Shown here in pieces: positions 49,099 to 60,368 of a DNA stretch of 64,000 nucleotides (position 1 is its first letter; each line of letters opens with the position of its first letter). Under the pieces are notes generated by a model, which was given only the letters and a program-made list of their open reading frames with translations, was not told the origin of the DNA and did no database searches. Position numbers and translations under genes: made by a program. Location: assembly GCF_019873825.1 (NCBI RefSeq), contig NZ_CP068418.1, positions 248,001 through 312,000 of the forward strand, read 5' to 3'. The stretch is from Mycoplasma sp. E35C (GTDB lineage Bacteria; Bacillota_I; Bacilli_A; Mycoplasmatales; Mycoplasmoidaceae).

Positions 49099-49519
49099 CG
49101 CATTGATCAGAAGACAGATCATTATTGATTATTATCAAAACCCGATTAATTATTTAAAACAACCACTAAATAACGCAAAATATGAGGTTATTAAAACACA
49201 ATCAGATAGTTGCACTGATCAATTTAATATTTATTTATTGATTGAAAATAACCGATTAATTGACTTAAAATTTTCAGGCAGTGGGTGTATTATTTCACAA
49301 ACCACATTTGATTGTTTATCTAAGTATTTAATTAATCAAGAAATTAACCAAGTTAAAAAGATTTTAAATGCTTATTTAGAATTTATTTTTCATAATAAAA
49401 AAAGTGATTTATTGGCTGAAGAATTCGAAATTTTTTCATCAGTTAATATGCAATCTAACCGCATTATTTGCGCAACAATTAATGCTAAAGCATTAAATGA
49501 TTATTTATCAAAGGAATAA
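49085..49519 (+). CDS. sufU: SufU sulfur-transfer protein
   Basis: 144 residues. Three conserved Cys of SufU: C43 in 'SDSCTDQF' (with D45), C68 in 'GSGCIIS', C129 in 'RIICATI'; in Bacillus these plus the Asp bind zinc and accept sulfur from SufS. The usual 'NPxCGD' is altered to 'DSCTD'. Starts inside the sufS 3' end and is followed 3 nt later by sufB, which has a good AAAGGA. No UGA codon. Confidence 0.93.
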   Translation: MDYSNALIRRQIIIDYYQNPINYLKQPLNNAKYEVIKTQSDSCTDQFNIYLLIENNRLIDLKFSGSGCIISQTTFDCLSKYLINQEINQVKKILNAYLEFIFHNKKSDLLAEEFEIFSSVNMQSNRIICATINAKALNDYLSKE

Positions 49520-49522
49520 ACT

Positions 49523-50923
49523 ATGGGCATATCTAAAAAGATCTTAAATAAAAAATACCAATACGGTTTTCATGATAAAGATACAGCAATTTTTGAAACC
49601 CACAAAGGGATTTCAAGAGAAATTGTTAAAGAAATATCAAGATTAAAGAATGAACCAAAATGAATGCTAGACATTCGCTTAAAAGCTTTTGATCAATTTA
49701 TTAAGATGGATAATCCTAATTTTGGTCCTGATTTGTCGTTCATTGATTATGATAAAGCAATCATGTATTCAAAAGCAATTGAAACCCCACAAACTAACTG
49801 GGATGATGTTCCTAAAAAAATTAAGAATACATTTAAGAAATTAGGCATCATGGAAGCAGAAGCTAAATTCTTAAACGGGGTATCAACACAGTATGATTCA
49901 CAAGCTGTATATAACAATATTTCAAAAGAATTAGAAGAATACGGAGTGATTTTTACTGATACAGATACTGCGGTTAAACAATACCCAGATTTAGTAAAAA
50001 AATATTTTGGTTCAATTGTTCCGAGTAATGACAATAAGTTTGCAGCCCTAAATACAGCATTCTGATCAGGTGGTTCATTTGTTTATGTTCCAAAAGGTGT
50101 TGAAATTAAAAAACCACTACAAGCTTATTTCAGAATTAACGGTCGTAATGTTGGTCAATTTGAACGCACGATCATTATCTTAGAAGAAGGCGCAAAATGT
50201 CATTATGTTGAAGGTTGCACTGCTCCTGTTTATTCAGAAGATAACTTACATTGTGCTGTTGTTGAAGTGTTTTTACATAAAAATGCAGTTGGACGATATA
50301 CAACGATTCAAAACTGATCTGATAATGTTTTAAATTTAGTTACCAAACGTTCAATTGTTTATGAAAATGCTAAAATGTCATGAATTGATGGCAATATTGG
50401 TGCTCGGATTAATATGAAATATCCTTCATCAATTTTAGCTGGTAAGTATGCTAGTAGTGATTGTATTTCGATTGCTGTGGCTAATAAAGGAATTATTCAA
50501 GACGCTGGTGCTAAAATGATCCATCTAGCTCCATATACTAAATCTAGAATTGTTTCTAAATCAGTATCATTCAATGGTGGTGATACTTGCTATCGTGGTT
50601 TAGTTAAAATTGAAAAAGACGCACACCATTCAAGTTCGAAGGTAGAATGTGACACTTTATTAATGGATAATATATCAAGAACTGATACATTACCAACTGA
50701 GATCATTAAAAACAAATATTCTTCATTAGAACATGAAGCAAAAGTTTCAAATATTAGTGAAGAACAATTGTTTTATATGATGTCAAAAGGGATTAGTAAA
50801 GAAGTGGCTGAAAATCTAATTGTTCTAGGTTTTATTGAACCATTTACCAAAGAATTACCCATGGAATATGCCATTGAATTAAATCGTTTAATTACCATGG
50901 ATATGGAAGGTAGTGTTGGTTAA
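49523..50923 (+). CDS. sufB: SufB, Fe-S cluster scaffold subunit
   Basis: 466 residues, full length, through UGA codons at 49661, 50063, 50315 and 50381. Preceded by AAAGGA. Contains '[24 protein letters not shown]', '[15 protein letters not shown]', the core '[12 protein letters not shown]' with Cys376 equivalent to the cluster-assembly Cys of E. coli SufB, and a C-terminal helix '[25 protein letters not shown]' that parallels SufD. With SufC and SufD it forms the scaffold. Last gene of the operon. Confidence 0.96.
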
Positions 50924-51058
50924 TTAATTCTTGATATTTTAATCAATTATTTTTATTAGTCTTACTTAATAAAAATAATCTAACCAAGATAAAATTAGTG
51001 GTTGATTGATATAAAGATTGCTTAGTTAAATCATCAACATCAGATTGGTTAATTATTT

Positions 51059-51064
51059 TATAAT
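51059..51064 (+). promoter_or_regulatory. -10 box (TATAAT) before the tandem J-domain gene
   Basis: TATAAT 24 nt before the ATG at 51089; no clear -35. Confidence 0.5.
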
Positions 51065-51088
51065 AGTAAGAATAAAACATAATAGTCT

Positions 51089-52171
51089 ATGAGACCATTT
51101 TCAGAGCCAAATTATTATGAAGTATTAGGAGTTGAAGAAAACGCCACTAAAGAGCAAATCAAAAGGGCGTTTCGTAAGTTAGCTCGTGAATATCACCCCG
51201 ATGTTAATAAATCTCCTGATGCTGAAGCTAAATTTAAAGAAATCAACCGTGCTTATACGATTTTAGGTAATGATGCTGGTCGTTTTGATTTTGATCGTAG
51301 ACTAAAACAAAGAAAACAACAACAAGCAGCACAAGCCACACCTCCACCACCAAGGGCTAATAAAAACGAGAACTATTACCAAATTCTAAGGGTATCTGAA
51401 ACTGATAGTCGTGAAAAAATCACAATCCAGTATAAGATGATGAAGCTGCAATATGATGCAGGTGGATTGTATGCTAAGGATGCTCATTCAGTAGAAATGA
51501 GCCGAAGGATTAAAACAGCTTATGAAGTTTTAAGTGATCCTAATAAACGACTTAAATATAATCTTTATTTAAAACAAACATCACCAGCTGTGATGAGTTT
51601 TGAAGTTTGATTATCACGACAACCTGATGTTAAGCAAACTAAAAAACAAAGCAATCCATTCAACAATGTTGAATTTAAATCAACTAAAACTAAGGTTGAA
51701 AAAGAAACCAAACACCAAACCCAAAATCAAGCTGAACAACAAACAACCAAACCTACTAAAAACCCTGATGCGTTGTTTGAAAAACTTCAAACTAATCCAT
51801 TACAAATTATTAAAAAAACCTCAAAAATTCATTCAGTTTTAAGTTATTTCATGCTTGTGTTTATTGCGGTATCAGTAATCATGATCTTAATGCAATCACG
51901 CCCTGGGGTATCAACGTATTATCCAATTTTTGCACTAATTTGATTCCCGATTATTGGCATCTTAGCATTAGCACTATTATTCTTAGGATTCTTAAATATG
52001 TATATCTCATGAGACTTTAGTTCTAAGAATAAAGAATTCAAAAAAGTTAATATCATGTGGATTATTACGATATTAACTTTCTTCTCTGGGTTTTATGCAA
52101 CTTATATTACCAAAAAAGCTGTTGATAACCAGATCATCTTCATGAACCGCATGAACGGTATGAATGATTAA
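51089..52171 (+). CDS. Membrane-anchored protein with J domain and degenerate second J domain
   Basis: 360 residues with three UGA codons. Residues 8-70 are a canonical J domain ('[20 protein letters not shown]' and HPD at 36-38), which stimulates DnaK. After a Gln/Pro linker, residues about 95-160 repeat the fold ('[20 protein letters not shown]', '[17 protein letters not shown]') but have 'YDAGG' where HPD should be, so this copy cannot activate Hsp70. A Lys/Gln-rich stretch follows, then three membrane helices (about 252-271, 283-308, 326-345). No zinc-finger or substrate domain, so it is not DnaJ itself; MG002-like in outline (memory). Confidence 0.87.
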
Positions 52172-52197
52172 ATAATAAATATTGGTGTTTTTATTAA

Positions 52198-52226
52198 TAA
52201 ATGCGTCTAATGACGCATTTTTATTT
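52198..52226 (+). terminator. Terminator after the tandem J-domain gene
   Basis: AAATGCGTC / GACGCATTT stem, TAAT loop, T-rich tail. Confidence 0.85.
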
Positions 52227-52458
52227 TGTTTAAAACCACAACATCTAAAATAAATAACCCTATTTTTACATCTCTTAGTTTAATTATTTAATTAAACAAT
52301 ATATATCGTTTTTTAACTGAAATTATCGCATTAATTTATAAATCATAAAAAAGGTGTTGATTTAAAAATAATAAGAATATTGATTATTTGTTTTGATGAA
52401 TTTTTTAAATAAGAAATTAAAAAATAAAAATAAATCAAAAACAAGGTAATTAATTAAA

Positions 52459-54480
52459 ATGAGGATTAGACTTAAGAAAGCGTTTATTAGTTCGATAACA
52501 GGATTAGGGTTATCAGCATTAGTTATTTCATCATGCACACCCACACCAAGCACAAGGGAATTAGATGGACCACAAAAACCAAATCCTGATGATGAAACAA
52601 ATAAACAAACTGATCCAATAATAACTAATCCAGGTGATGAAAATATTAACAAACCTAGACCTAGAATTAGATCAAATGAAAAGATCATTTTTCAAACAGC
52701 ACAGGGTGATTCATATCCACAAATAAGAGCATTAAAAGTATTAGTTGATCTATATAATCAAGAGTTTGAAGATGATCAAGAACACTTAGATGTTGTGCTA
52801 CAAAACAGAGAAATAACCAAAGCACGATCTGAGGTTTCATTAACAAGAAATACCGTTGATTTAATTAAAAAAGAAGATGATAAGATTCCCAACCTTATTT
52901 TGGGTAGTTTAAATTCAGTTAATGCGATCAATGATGTTGGTTATGGTTTGAATTTAAATAAGAGCAAAATCCTTAAGAGACAAAACTTTGAAGAATCAAT
53001 TTTTGATTATTACAATACGCTAAATAATGCTAAAAAAGATAGTAATGATATTTATGGTTTGCCATTTAGTATTACTACATTTGATAGCTTAGTTTATAAC
53101 AAACCATTAATGAATTTAATATTTAAATTCGTTAAAGATGGTGGTGGAATGGTTGATGAACATTCTAAGATTTATCAAGAATTAAAACAAGATGATTTCT
53201 TAACTAAGATTCCTAAAACTAAACGATGAAATGATCTTGAAGTTAAAAATCGTGAAGTCTTTAAGAATTTAGTTGTGAATGATGATACTTTTGGTGATTT
53301 TGAATCAATTATTGAGTTTTCTAATCAAATCGCACAAGGATTAAAATTAAAAGAAGAAATTAGTTCTCCAGAACCAACAAGAAGTATAAAGATCTTTACG
53401 ACCGATTCATTTGCTTATACGATTCGCAAATATTTATGATCTAAATTAGGTAACAACGAACAAAGCTGGTTATGAACTCATAAGTATAATGATCAAAACC
53501 AAATGTTTTTGGATTTTACTAATTTAAAACAAGAAGAAACAATTAAAAAAATCGGTGATTTTTATAATTTCTTCAAAAATAATTTAACTTCACTACCATT
53601 ATCAAAAAAAGAATATAAACCAACTGAAACAATTAGACCAAATTTATATTCTTATTATCTAGCACTAGGGACTGCTGCTGATTGAACTTTTAGTGACATT
53701 AGAACATTTGATACTGCTTTTGGAATTGGACCTCACGTTGGTTGAAGTCAATCAATACTTTCACCAGGAACACTAAAAGATATTAAAGATCCTAATGATC
53801 CTAAAAAAGGTGCAAGCATAGAAGATCTTAAAAAAGCAGGAGAACAAATGCCATCAGCTGATGATGTTGTATGAAAAAACCAATTAACCAGATTTAATAA
53901 GAACGATAAAGAACTAAACACCTTCTTAGTTGGTAGTGCTGGTTTAATTCCGATTAAATCAGCTCCACATAAAGAAAAACAAACAATTAAATTCTTAGAA
54001 TGATTGTTTAGTGGTGAAACCAAAATTAAATCAGCAAACAGCCCATGAAAGGGTCGTTATATTTATGAAATCTTTAGTCAAATATCTGGATATAACTTTA
54101 CTACCAAAGCTGCATTATCAAAACAAACTTATGATACTTTAACTAAGCAGATAGAACAAAAACAAAAGCGAGTTGATGCAATCATAAAATCAGATGATAA
54201 GTATTCTAAAATTAACGATCCTGATTGATCAACAATTTATATTGATAAAGCAGCAGCTGCTTCATTAAAAGATTATTTAGATTTCAAAGAAGAACTAAAT
54301 AAAGATCCAAACAAAAATTCAATTGCCTTCTTATTTGACGATAAGAAGTCTTTAAGAATCAATAATCACTTTACTAGTTCGTTATTTACATTAACAAGAA
54401 ACTTATTTGGAACTGCACAAACAAATGATAAGTTCATAACAAAACTACGAGCAGAAATCCAAAAACTTGATAAACAATAA
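52459..54480 (+). CDS. Lipoprotein, MG185/MG260 family, second copy
   Basis: 673 residues with seven UGA codons. Signal peptide with lipobox 'VISSC' (Cys26), then a Pro/Asn/Asp-rich linker (about 30-72). From about 74 it parallels the transporter-linked lipoprotein at 30982 ('KIIFQTAQGDSYP', 'QNREITKARSEVSL', 'LILGSLNSVNAIND', 'GGGMVDEHSKIYQEL'). No ABC genes lie next to it: the 3' side is a terminator and gpsA. It may use the same importer with another ligand, or act independently on the cell surface (inference). A weak AAGG precedes the ATG. Confidence 0.85.
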
Positions 54481-54537
54481 TATTTTAATAACTAAAACAT
54501 CTTAGTTTTTAAACAATTTTTTTATATCAACCTCAAA

Positions 54538-54578
54538 GTTAATATCAATTAATTTATTAATGATATTAGCTTTTTTTA
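54538..54578 (+). terminator. Terminator after the second lipoprotein gene
   Basis: AGTTAATATCA / TGATATTAGCT stem (one G-T pair), AT loop, T7. Confidence 0.75.
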
Positions 54579-54689
54579 TTGTTATTTTATTAACCTAAAT
54601 CTGATTAACCAATATCATTTTGATAAATCTAAATTATTAATAAAATAATCTTTCTTAATGTTAGTATATAGAAATATAAAACGCCTGAT

Positions 54690-55679
54690 ATGAAAACTAA
54701 GATAGCAATTCTAGGGACAGGAGCGTGAGGCACTGCTCTTGCTAATGTGTTGTTAAAAAACAACAACATTGTTAATATGTGGGGAATTGATCAAGATGAA
54801 ATTAATGATTTAAATAGCGGTTACAATACCAAATATTTTGGTCATAAAAAATTACATAAAACCCCTGATTTAGTTAGTAATAACTTAAAAGAAGTTGTTG
54901 ATGGTTGTGATTATATTTTATTAGCCATTCCTTCAAAGTTTTTTAATGATGTGTTATCTAAGTTATCAGATGCATTAAATGATCGTAAGGTTAATTTAAT
55001 TAATGTTGCCAAAGGGATGGATGCTAATAGTAAGCAATTCTGATCTGATGTTTTAAAAAAGATGTTTTCTAAAAACATCTTGACATTAACTTCATTATTA
55101 GGACCTTCGTTTGCTAACGAAGTATTTAATAACCATCCAACTGTTATTAATGCAGTGTCAGATAATGAACAAGCATGCAATAAGATTTGTCAATTATTTA
55201 ACAACGACACCTTTGAATTAGTTGCATATAATAATGAACTAGCAGCAGAATTATTTGCTGCAATTAAAAACGTTTGTGCAATCGGGACTGGAATCATCTT
55301 TGAACAAACCCAATCAGCGAACACAAGATGTGCATTTATTACGAAGATTTTTAATGAAATGGATCTTTTATATCAAGCAATTGCCAAACAAAAATACGAT
55401 CCTAAAGCTGTATGTCAATTAAGTGGAATTGGTGATTTTATTTTGACATGCACTAATAACCAATCACGTAACTTTAGCTTTGGTAATTTGGTGGCTAAAT
55501 ATGGAACTAAAAATGCTTTATTAAAAAACAATAATACCGTTGAAGGTTATGTTGCAGCCAAAACAATGTATGAAATTATTAAAACTAATAATTTAAATTT
55601 AAAACTATTAATTACAATTTATCAAATCTTATACGAAGGTTTAGATGAAAATATTTTAATTAAGAAATTAATCAATTAA
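54690..55679 (+). CDS. gpsA: Glycerol-3-phosphate dehydrogenase [NAD(P)+]
   Basis: 329 residues. NAD-binding 'GTGAWG' (9-14), whose Trp13 is a UGA, so standard-code reading loses the N-terminus; a second UGA lies at 55041-55043. Further motifs: 'ILLAIPSKFF', 'NVAKGMD', 'LGPSFANEV' and the catalytic Lys region 'AAIKNVCAIGTGI'. Makes sn-glycerol-3-phosphate from dihydroxyacetone phosphate for phospholipid synthesis (with PgsA) or runs in reverse. Monocistronic by spacing. Confidence 0.95.
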
Positions 55680-55785
55680 TGATTAATATAACCAATCTTT
55701 ATTAACTTGAACTAATTAAGCAAAAATAACTTTTCATAGTGTTAAGATAAGAACATAAGATAACTACATAAAAATCTCGTTGATC

Positions 55786-56760
55786 ATGCCAAACAAGAAT
55801 ACTCAAGAAGTTGATTTAACATCAGTAATTCCTTATTTTGATGATTATGAACAATCTAATCAAGCATCAGAAACATCAGTTTATTTATCAGCTCAAACGA
55901 TTGAATTATCTGAGTATTATCAAAATGCAATAAAAGATATTAATTTATCTAATACCAAAGAGATTTATCTTCATGATCATGAAGCAATCAATGAGATTAA
56001 GAATCAATTTTATGCTAACTATGATCAAAACTATGATCAAAATATAAACCAAGATCAATATAATTATCAGCAAGAACAATATAACTATCAAGATAATAAC
56101 CAAGAAGAAGAGTATTATCAACAACGTGCTGAAGCATTTTATAACAGTGCTTATACCCAACATTACCAAGAAAATGGTTATGAAGGTCCATTATTTACCG
56201 ACCATCAATACCAAGATATGCATTTTTCATATGATCCTAATGCTGGTGATGATAGTCACGTTTATACATTTACTGATGGTAGAGAACGTTTGTTTTCAGA
56301 CAGTGTCATTGATCCCAAAGAAGCTGAAAAAACAGCTGAATATGACATTGAGAATTTCATAAGAAATGCAGCTGATAAAAAAGCTGCTAAAAAGAAAGCT
56401 AAAGAAGAAAAGAAACGTCAAAAAGAAGAACAAAAACGACGTCAGAAAGAAGAAGCTGAATGATACCGTCAAGCTATGGAAAATAACACCACAAATTATA
56501 GCTTTGACTTTGGCTTTGATTTTGAAAACGTTGATTGGGACAATGTTAATTTTGGTGGTGATGATTCTAATCAAAATGAAATTGATGAAGCATACGAAGC
56601 ACTTGGTGTATCACGCAGTGATAGTCCAGAAGCAATCAAATCAGCTTATCGTAAGTTAGCAAAAAAATATCACCCAGATCTTAATAAAGAACCGGGTGCT
56701 GAAGCGATGTTTAAAAAGATCAATCAAGCCTATGAAGTCTTGAATGAATATGTGCTTTAG
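55786..56760 (+). CDS. Protein with acidic N-terminus and C-terminal J domain
   Basis: 324 residues; ATG 55786 preferred over a TTG two codons upstream. Two parts: an acidic, Gln/Tyr/Asn-rich N-terminus (about 1-190) with repeats such as '[17 protein letters not shown]' and '[14 protein letters not shown]', a Lys/Glu helical stretch (about 197-225), and a J domain from about 267 to the end with HPD at 296-298. The chain stops right after helix III ('[10 protein letters not shown]'), so J-domain helix IV is absent. J domains usually lie at the N-terminus; terminal-organelle J proteins such as TopJ carry acidic repeats, a loose parallel. Stop overlaps the converging gene. Confidence 0.82.
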
Positions 56761-58118
56761 TTGTTATTAATTGCTTTCATTAAATTAATGATTGCATTAA
56801 TATAAACTTCATAACAAATTTTAATTTCATCAAAACTGATGCGTTCGTTTGGTGCGTGCATTAATACAGAATCCTTAGCAGGACCGTATGCCACACAATT
56901 AGTTACTAGTTTTGCATAAGTTCCACCACCAATAATTTTTGGTTGTGGATCTTTTTCTTTACTACTAAAAGCATAACAATCTAACATTAGTTTTAATAAT
57001 GGTGAATTTAGATCGAAATTTTTAGCAGGTTTTGTATCAAGCAATTCAAAGCTAGCATCAATCTTGTGATCAACTAAATATTGTTCAATGTGTTTTTTAA
57101 CATCATCAACACTATAAGTTACAGGCACTCTTAGATTGGTGCTAACTTTAATAATGTTGTTGTTAGTGCTGATTACACCAAGGTTGGCCGTAACTTCACC
57201 AGAGAAGTCACTAAAGCCCTTTAAAGCAGTATTTAAAGCGTATTGATTATCAAAATAATTATCATTAATGTATTTGATTAAATCTTTATTATCATCAAAT
57301 ACTTCTCCATAAGTTTTTAGTGCATTAATGATCGCATTAACTCCCTTGTTTGGTTGAGAACCATGGCTAGCAACACCAATATATTCAACGCCATCATTAA
57401 GCATTTTTTTATCATGATTATCTTGATAATCAAAATATTTTTGATTATCTTTGGTGCTAATTTTACAATAATCAGCAATCTGATTTATCACGCTTCCACC
57501 GTTGATAACTAAATTATTTTGGGATTTAAAATTTAAAGCAAAATCATAGATTAATTTTTCAGTGCTAATTACTGGTCATTGTCCATCAGGAGTAAAACCA
57601 AAATCAAACTCACCATGATCAGCCATATAATACTTCATACTTTCCATATCAGTTTCTTCACTTAAACCAAAGATCATACGGATTGTTCAATTTTCATCAA
57701 TCAAATTATGATCGTGTAAGTATTTCATGACATGCAAGTTGATGATTGCAGGACCTTTATCATCAAGTGTTCCTCTGGCAATCACGCAATCATCTTTAAC
57801 AATCGGTTCAAATGCTGATGTGTTTCATTGTTCAACCATTCCTTCTGAAACAACATCTAAATGTGCCATGATTCCAAAGATTTTTTTACCAGTGCCAATT
57901 TCACAAAAACCATAGCGATTATTAACATCTTTTGTTGTTCTAAAACCAAAAGATTTAGCTAAATCTAAAACATAATTTAAAGCATCATCTAAATGCTTGC
58001 CGTATGGTAATTTCTTATCATTTGATTTAAATGAAACAGAAGGAATTGCACAAAGGTTTTTAATGTCTTTAATAATTTGTTGCAATTTATTTTCAGTTAA
58101 TGGATAGTTTTTAAACAT
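56757..58118 (-). CDS. pepV: Dipeptidase PepV-like, M20 (Sapep) family
   Basis: 453 residues with UGA codons joining three open segments. Zinc-site motifs: '[12 protein letters not shown]' (His, then Asp), '[12 protein letters not shown]' (bridging Asp), '[10 protein letters not shown]' (catalytic Glu-Glu), and 'GGGTYAKL' near the C-terminus. Cleaves dipeptides in the cytoplasm, supplying amino acids to an auxotroph. Its stop overlaps that of the converging J-domain gene by three bases. Divergent from fruA across 93 nt. Confidence 0.93.
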
Positions 58119-58211
58119 AATTATTTGATTAGTCTGCTTAATAAATTATATAAGTTTAGTCTTTTTAAGACTAAGTTAATTGTTAAAATAATAATTGAAA
58201 GATAAATTTTT

Positions 58212-60368
58212 ATGGATATTAAAAGTTTTTTAAAACCAGATTTATTCTTAAACAATCTGAGTTTTAACAATAAGCAAGAAGCGCTAAAATATTTTGGTGA
58301 ATATTTAGTTAAGCATAATTATGCAAGTGATGCTAATCTTGTTTATGAAAAAGCAATTGAACGTGAAAATCAGTTTTCAACAGGAATTGGTAATAAGATT
58401 GCCTTACCCCATATTAGAAATGGTGTAATGAAACAACCTGTGATTTTGGTGGCTAAGGTTAATAGTATGGATTGACAATCCTTAGATAACCGAAATGTTG
58501 AAGTAATTTTCTTTATTGCTCTAGATGAAAATTCAAGTGGTAATGTGCATTTAGAGATTATTGGTAATTTATCAAGAAAACTGATTAACAAAGAATTCAG
58601 TGATGCTTTATTGAATGTTGATAGTTATGAAAAATTAGTTAATTTATTAACTAATGATGATGAGAAAAAAGCTGATAATCAAATAGAAAATAATGATATT
58701 AAATCAAACAGTTTATCAAATGATTCTGGTTATGATCTTGTAGCAATCACAGCATGTCCAACTGGGATTGCTCATACATTTATGGCTGCTGAAATTTTAG
58801 AAAAAACAGCCAAGGAAATGAACCTTAAAATTAAGGTTGAAACCCAAGGAACTGAAGGTCCTAAAAATGTCTTAAGTCAAGAAGAAATTAATAATGCAAA
58901 AGGTGTAATTATTGCCGTTGATAAAGTTGTTGATTTAAGCAGATTCAGCGGTAAAAATAACGTAATTGAGACAGGAACCAAAACCGTTATTAAAGATGCA
59001 AAATCAACAATTCAAACCATCTTAGATAACAAAGGAAAAACCCTTGAAGGAACTAAACCAAACGCTTCATCATCTCAACAGACTTTAAGCAGTGATGCAG
59101 CTGATATGATGAGCTTCAAAGGTTTTCATAAACGTATTTATAAAGCAATCATGAATGGGGTTTCATACATGCTTCCGTTTGTTGTATTTGGTGGCATTAT
59201 GATTGCATTAGCATTCTTGATCGATATTAATCATGCTGGTGATAAATCTTATGGTTCAGTAACTGATGGTGCTAAATGATTTAAAACCCTTGGTGATATT
59301 GCTTTTGGATTAATCGTGCCAATCTTATGTGCTTATATGGCGTATGGATTGGTTGGTAAGTTTGGATTATTACCAGGATTTATATGTGGATTAATTTCAT
59401 CTGGTAAATTCATTTTTGACATCAATATTGAAACAGGAGTAGTTAATTGATTTGCTCCAAGTAGTGTGTCAAGTGGATTTTTCGGTGCCATTGGTGGTGC
59501 ATTATTAACAGCTGTTATTTTAATTGTTTTAGTTAAATACATCTTTAATAAGATGCCTAAATCATTAAATGGGATTAAGAATATCTTATTCATTCCATTA
59601 ATTGGAACATTATTAATTGTTGTTATTTTCTGAATCTTAAACATTCCATTAATTTATTTAAATTGAGGCTTTAGCAAGTTATTAAATCTAATTAATGAAA
59701 GAAATTATCTATTACCATTATTAGGTTTAGTAATCGGATTAATGATGTCATTTGACTTAGGTGGTCCAATTAATAAAGCTGCTTATTTATTTTCAATTGC
59801 AACACTAAATGATGCAAACAGCGGAACAGTAGCGATGGCTGCTAGTATGGCGTCTGGAATGGTCCCACCATTAGGCATCGCACTAACTGCAACATTCTTT
59901 AAGAATATTTATGACAAAGACGAACGCCAGGCTGCATTTACCAACTACATTATGGGGCTATCGTTTGTTTCAGAAGGTGCCATTCCTTTTACTGCTAAAA
60001 ATCCTAAAATCATGGTGCCAGCCAACTTAATTGGTGGAATGCTAACTGGTTTATTGGTTGGTATTTTTCAAATCACATTAGCCGCTCCTCATGGTGGTGT
60101 GTTTGTTTTTGCTTTAGTAAAAACAAACTTATTACAAACAGATAACACTTCATTAATTATCGGTGCTGGTGTTGGTTTATACATTCTAAGCATTATTATT
60201 GGTGCGTTTGCTTCAATGATATTAATTTGGTTATTATCAAAATACTTCAACAAACCAACAGGTGGTGATGATAAAACTAAAAAACAAAGTATCAAACCAT
60301 TCTGAAAAATGTTTAAGCATAACAAAACCAACAAGTCTGTTAATAAAATCTTATGATCTACACAATAA
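58212..60368 (+). CDS. fruA: Fructose-specific PTS enzyme IIABC
   Basis: 718 residues. IIA (about 1-145) with phospho-His67 in 'ALPHIRNG'; IIB with phospho-Cys182 in '[16 protein letters not shown]' (about 173-275); IIC from about 310 with eight or more membrane helices ('[20 protein letters not shown]', '[11 protein letters not shown]'). Imports fructose and phosphorylates it at C1 using phosphoenolpyruvate. Several UGA codons. The last one (60354-60356) overlaps the fruK ATG as ATGA; as Trp it extends the protein four codons to TAA 60366. Operon with fruK. Confidence 0.95.

Noticed and set aside
52362..52688. Long minus-strand open frame opposite the second lipoprotein start
   Set aside because: It mirrors the signal-peptide and linker codons of the lipoprotein gene, which has a clear lipobox and paralogue.
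55786..56760. J-domain protein as a frameshifted DnaJ
   Set aside because: No downstream frame continues with G/F or zinc-finger regions; the next sequence is the converging pepV gene.
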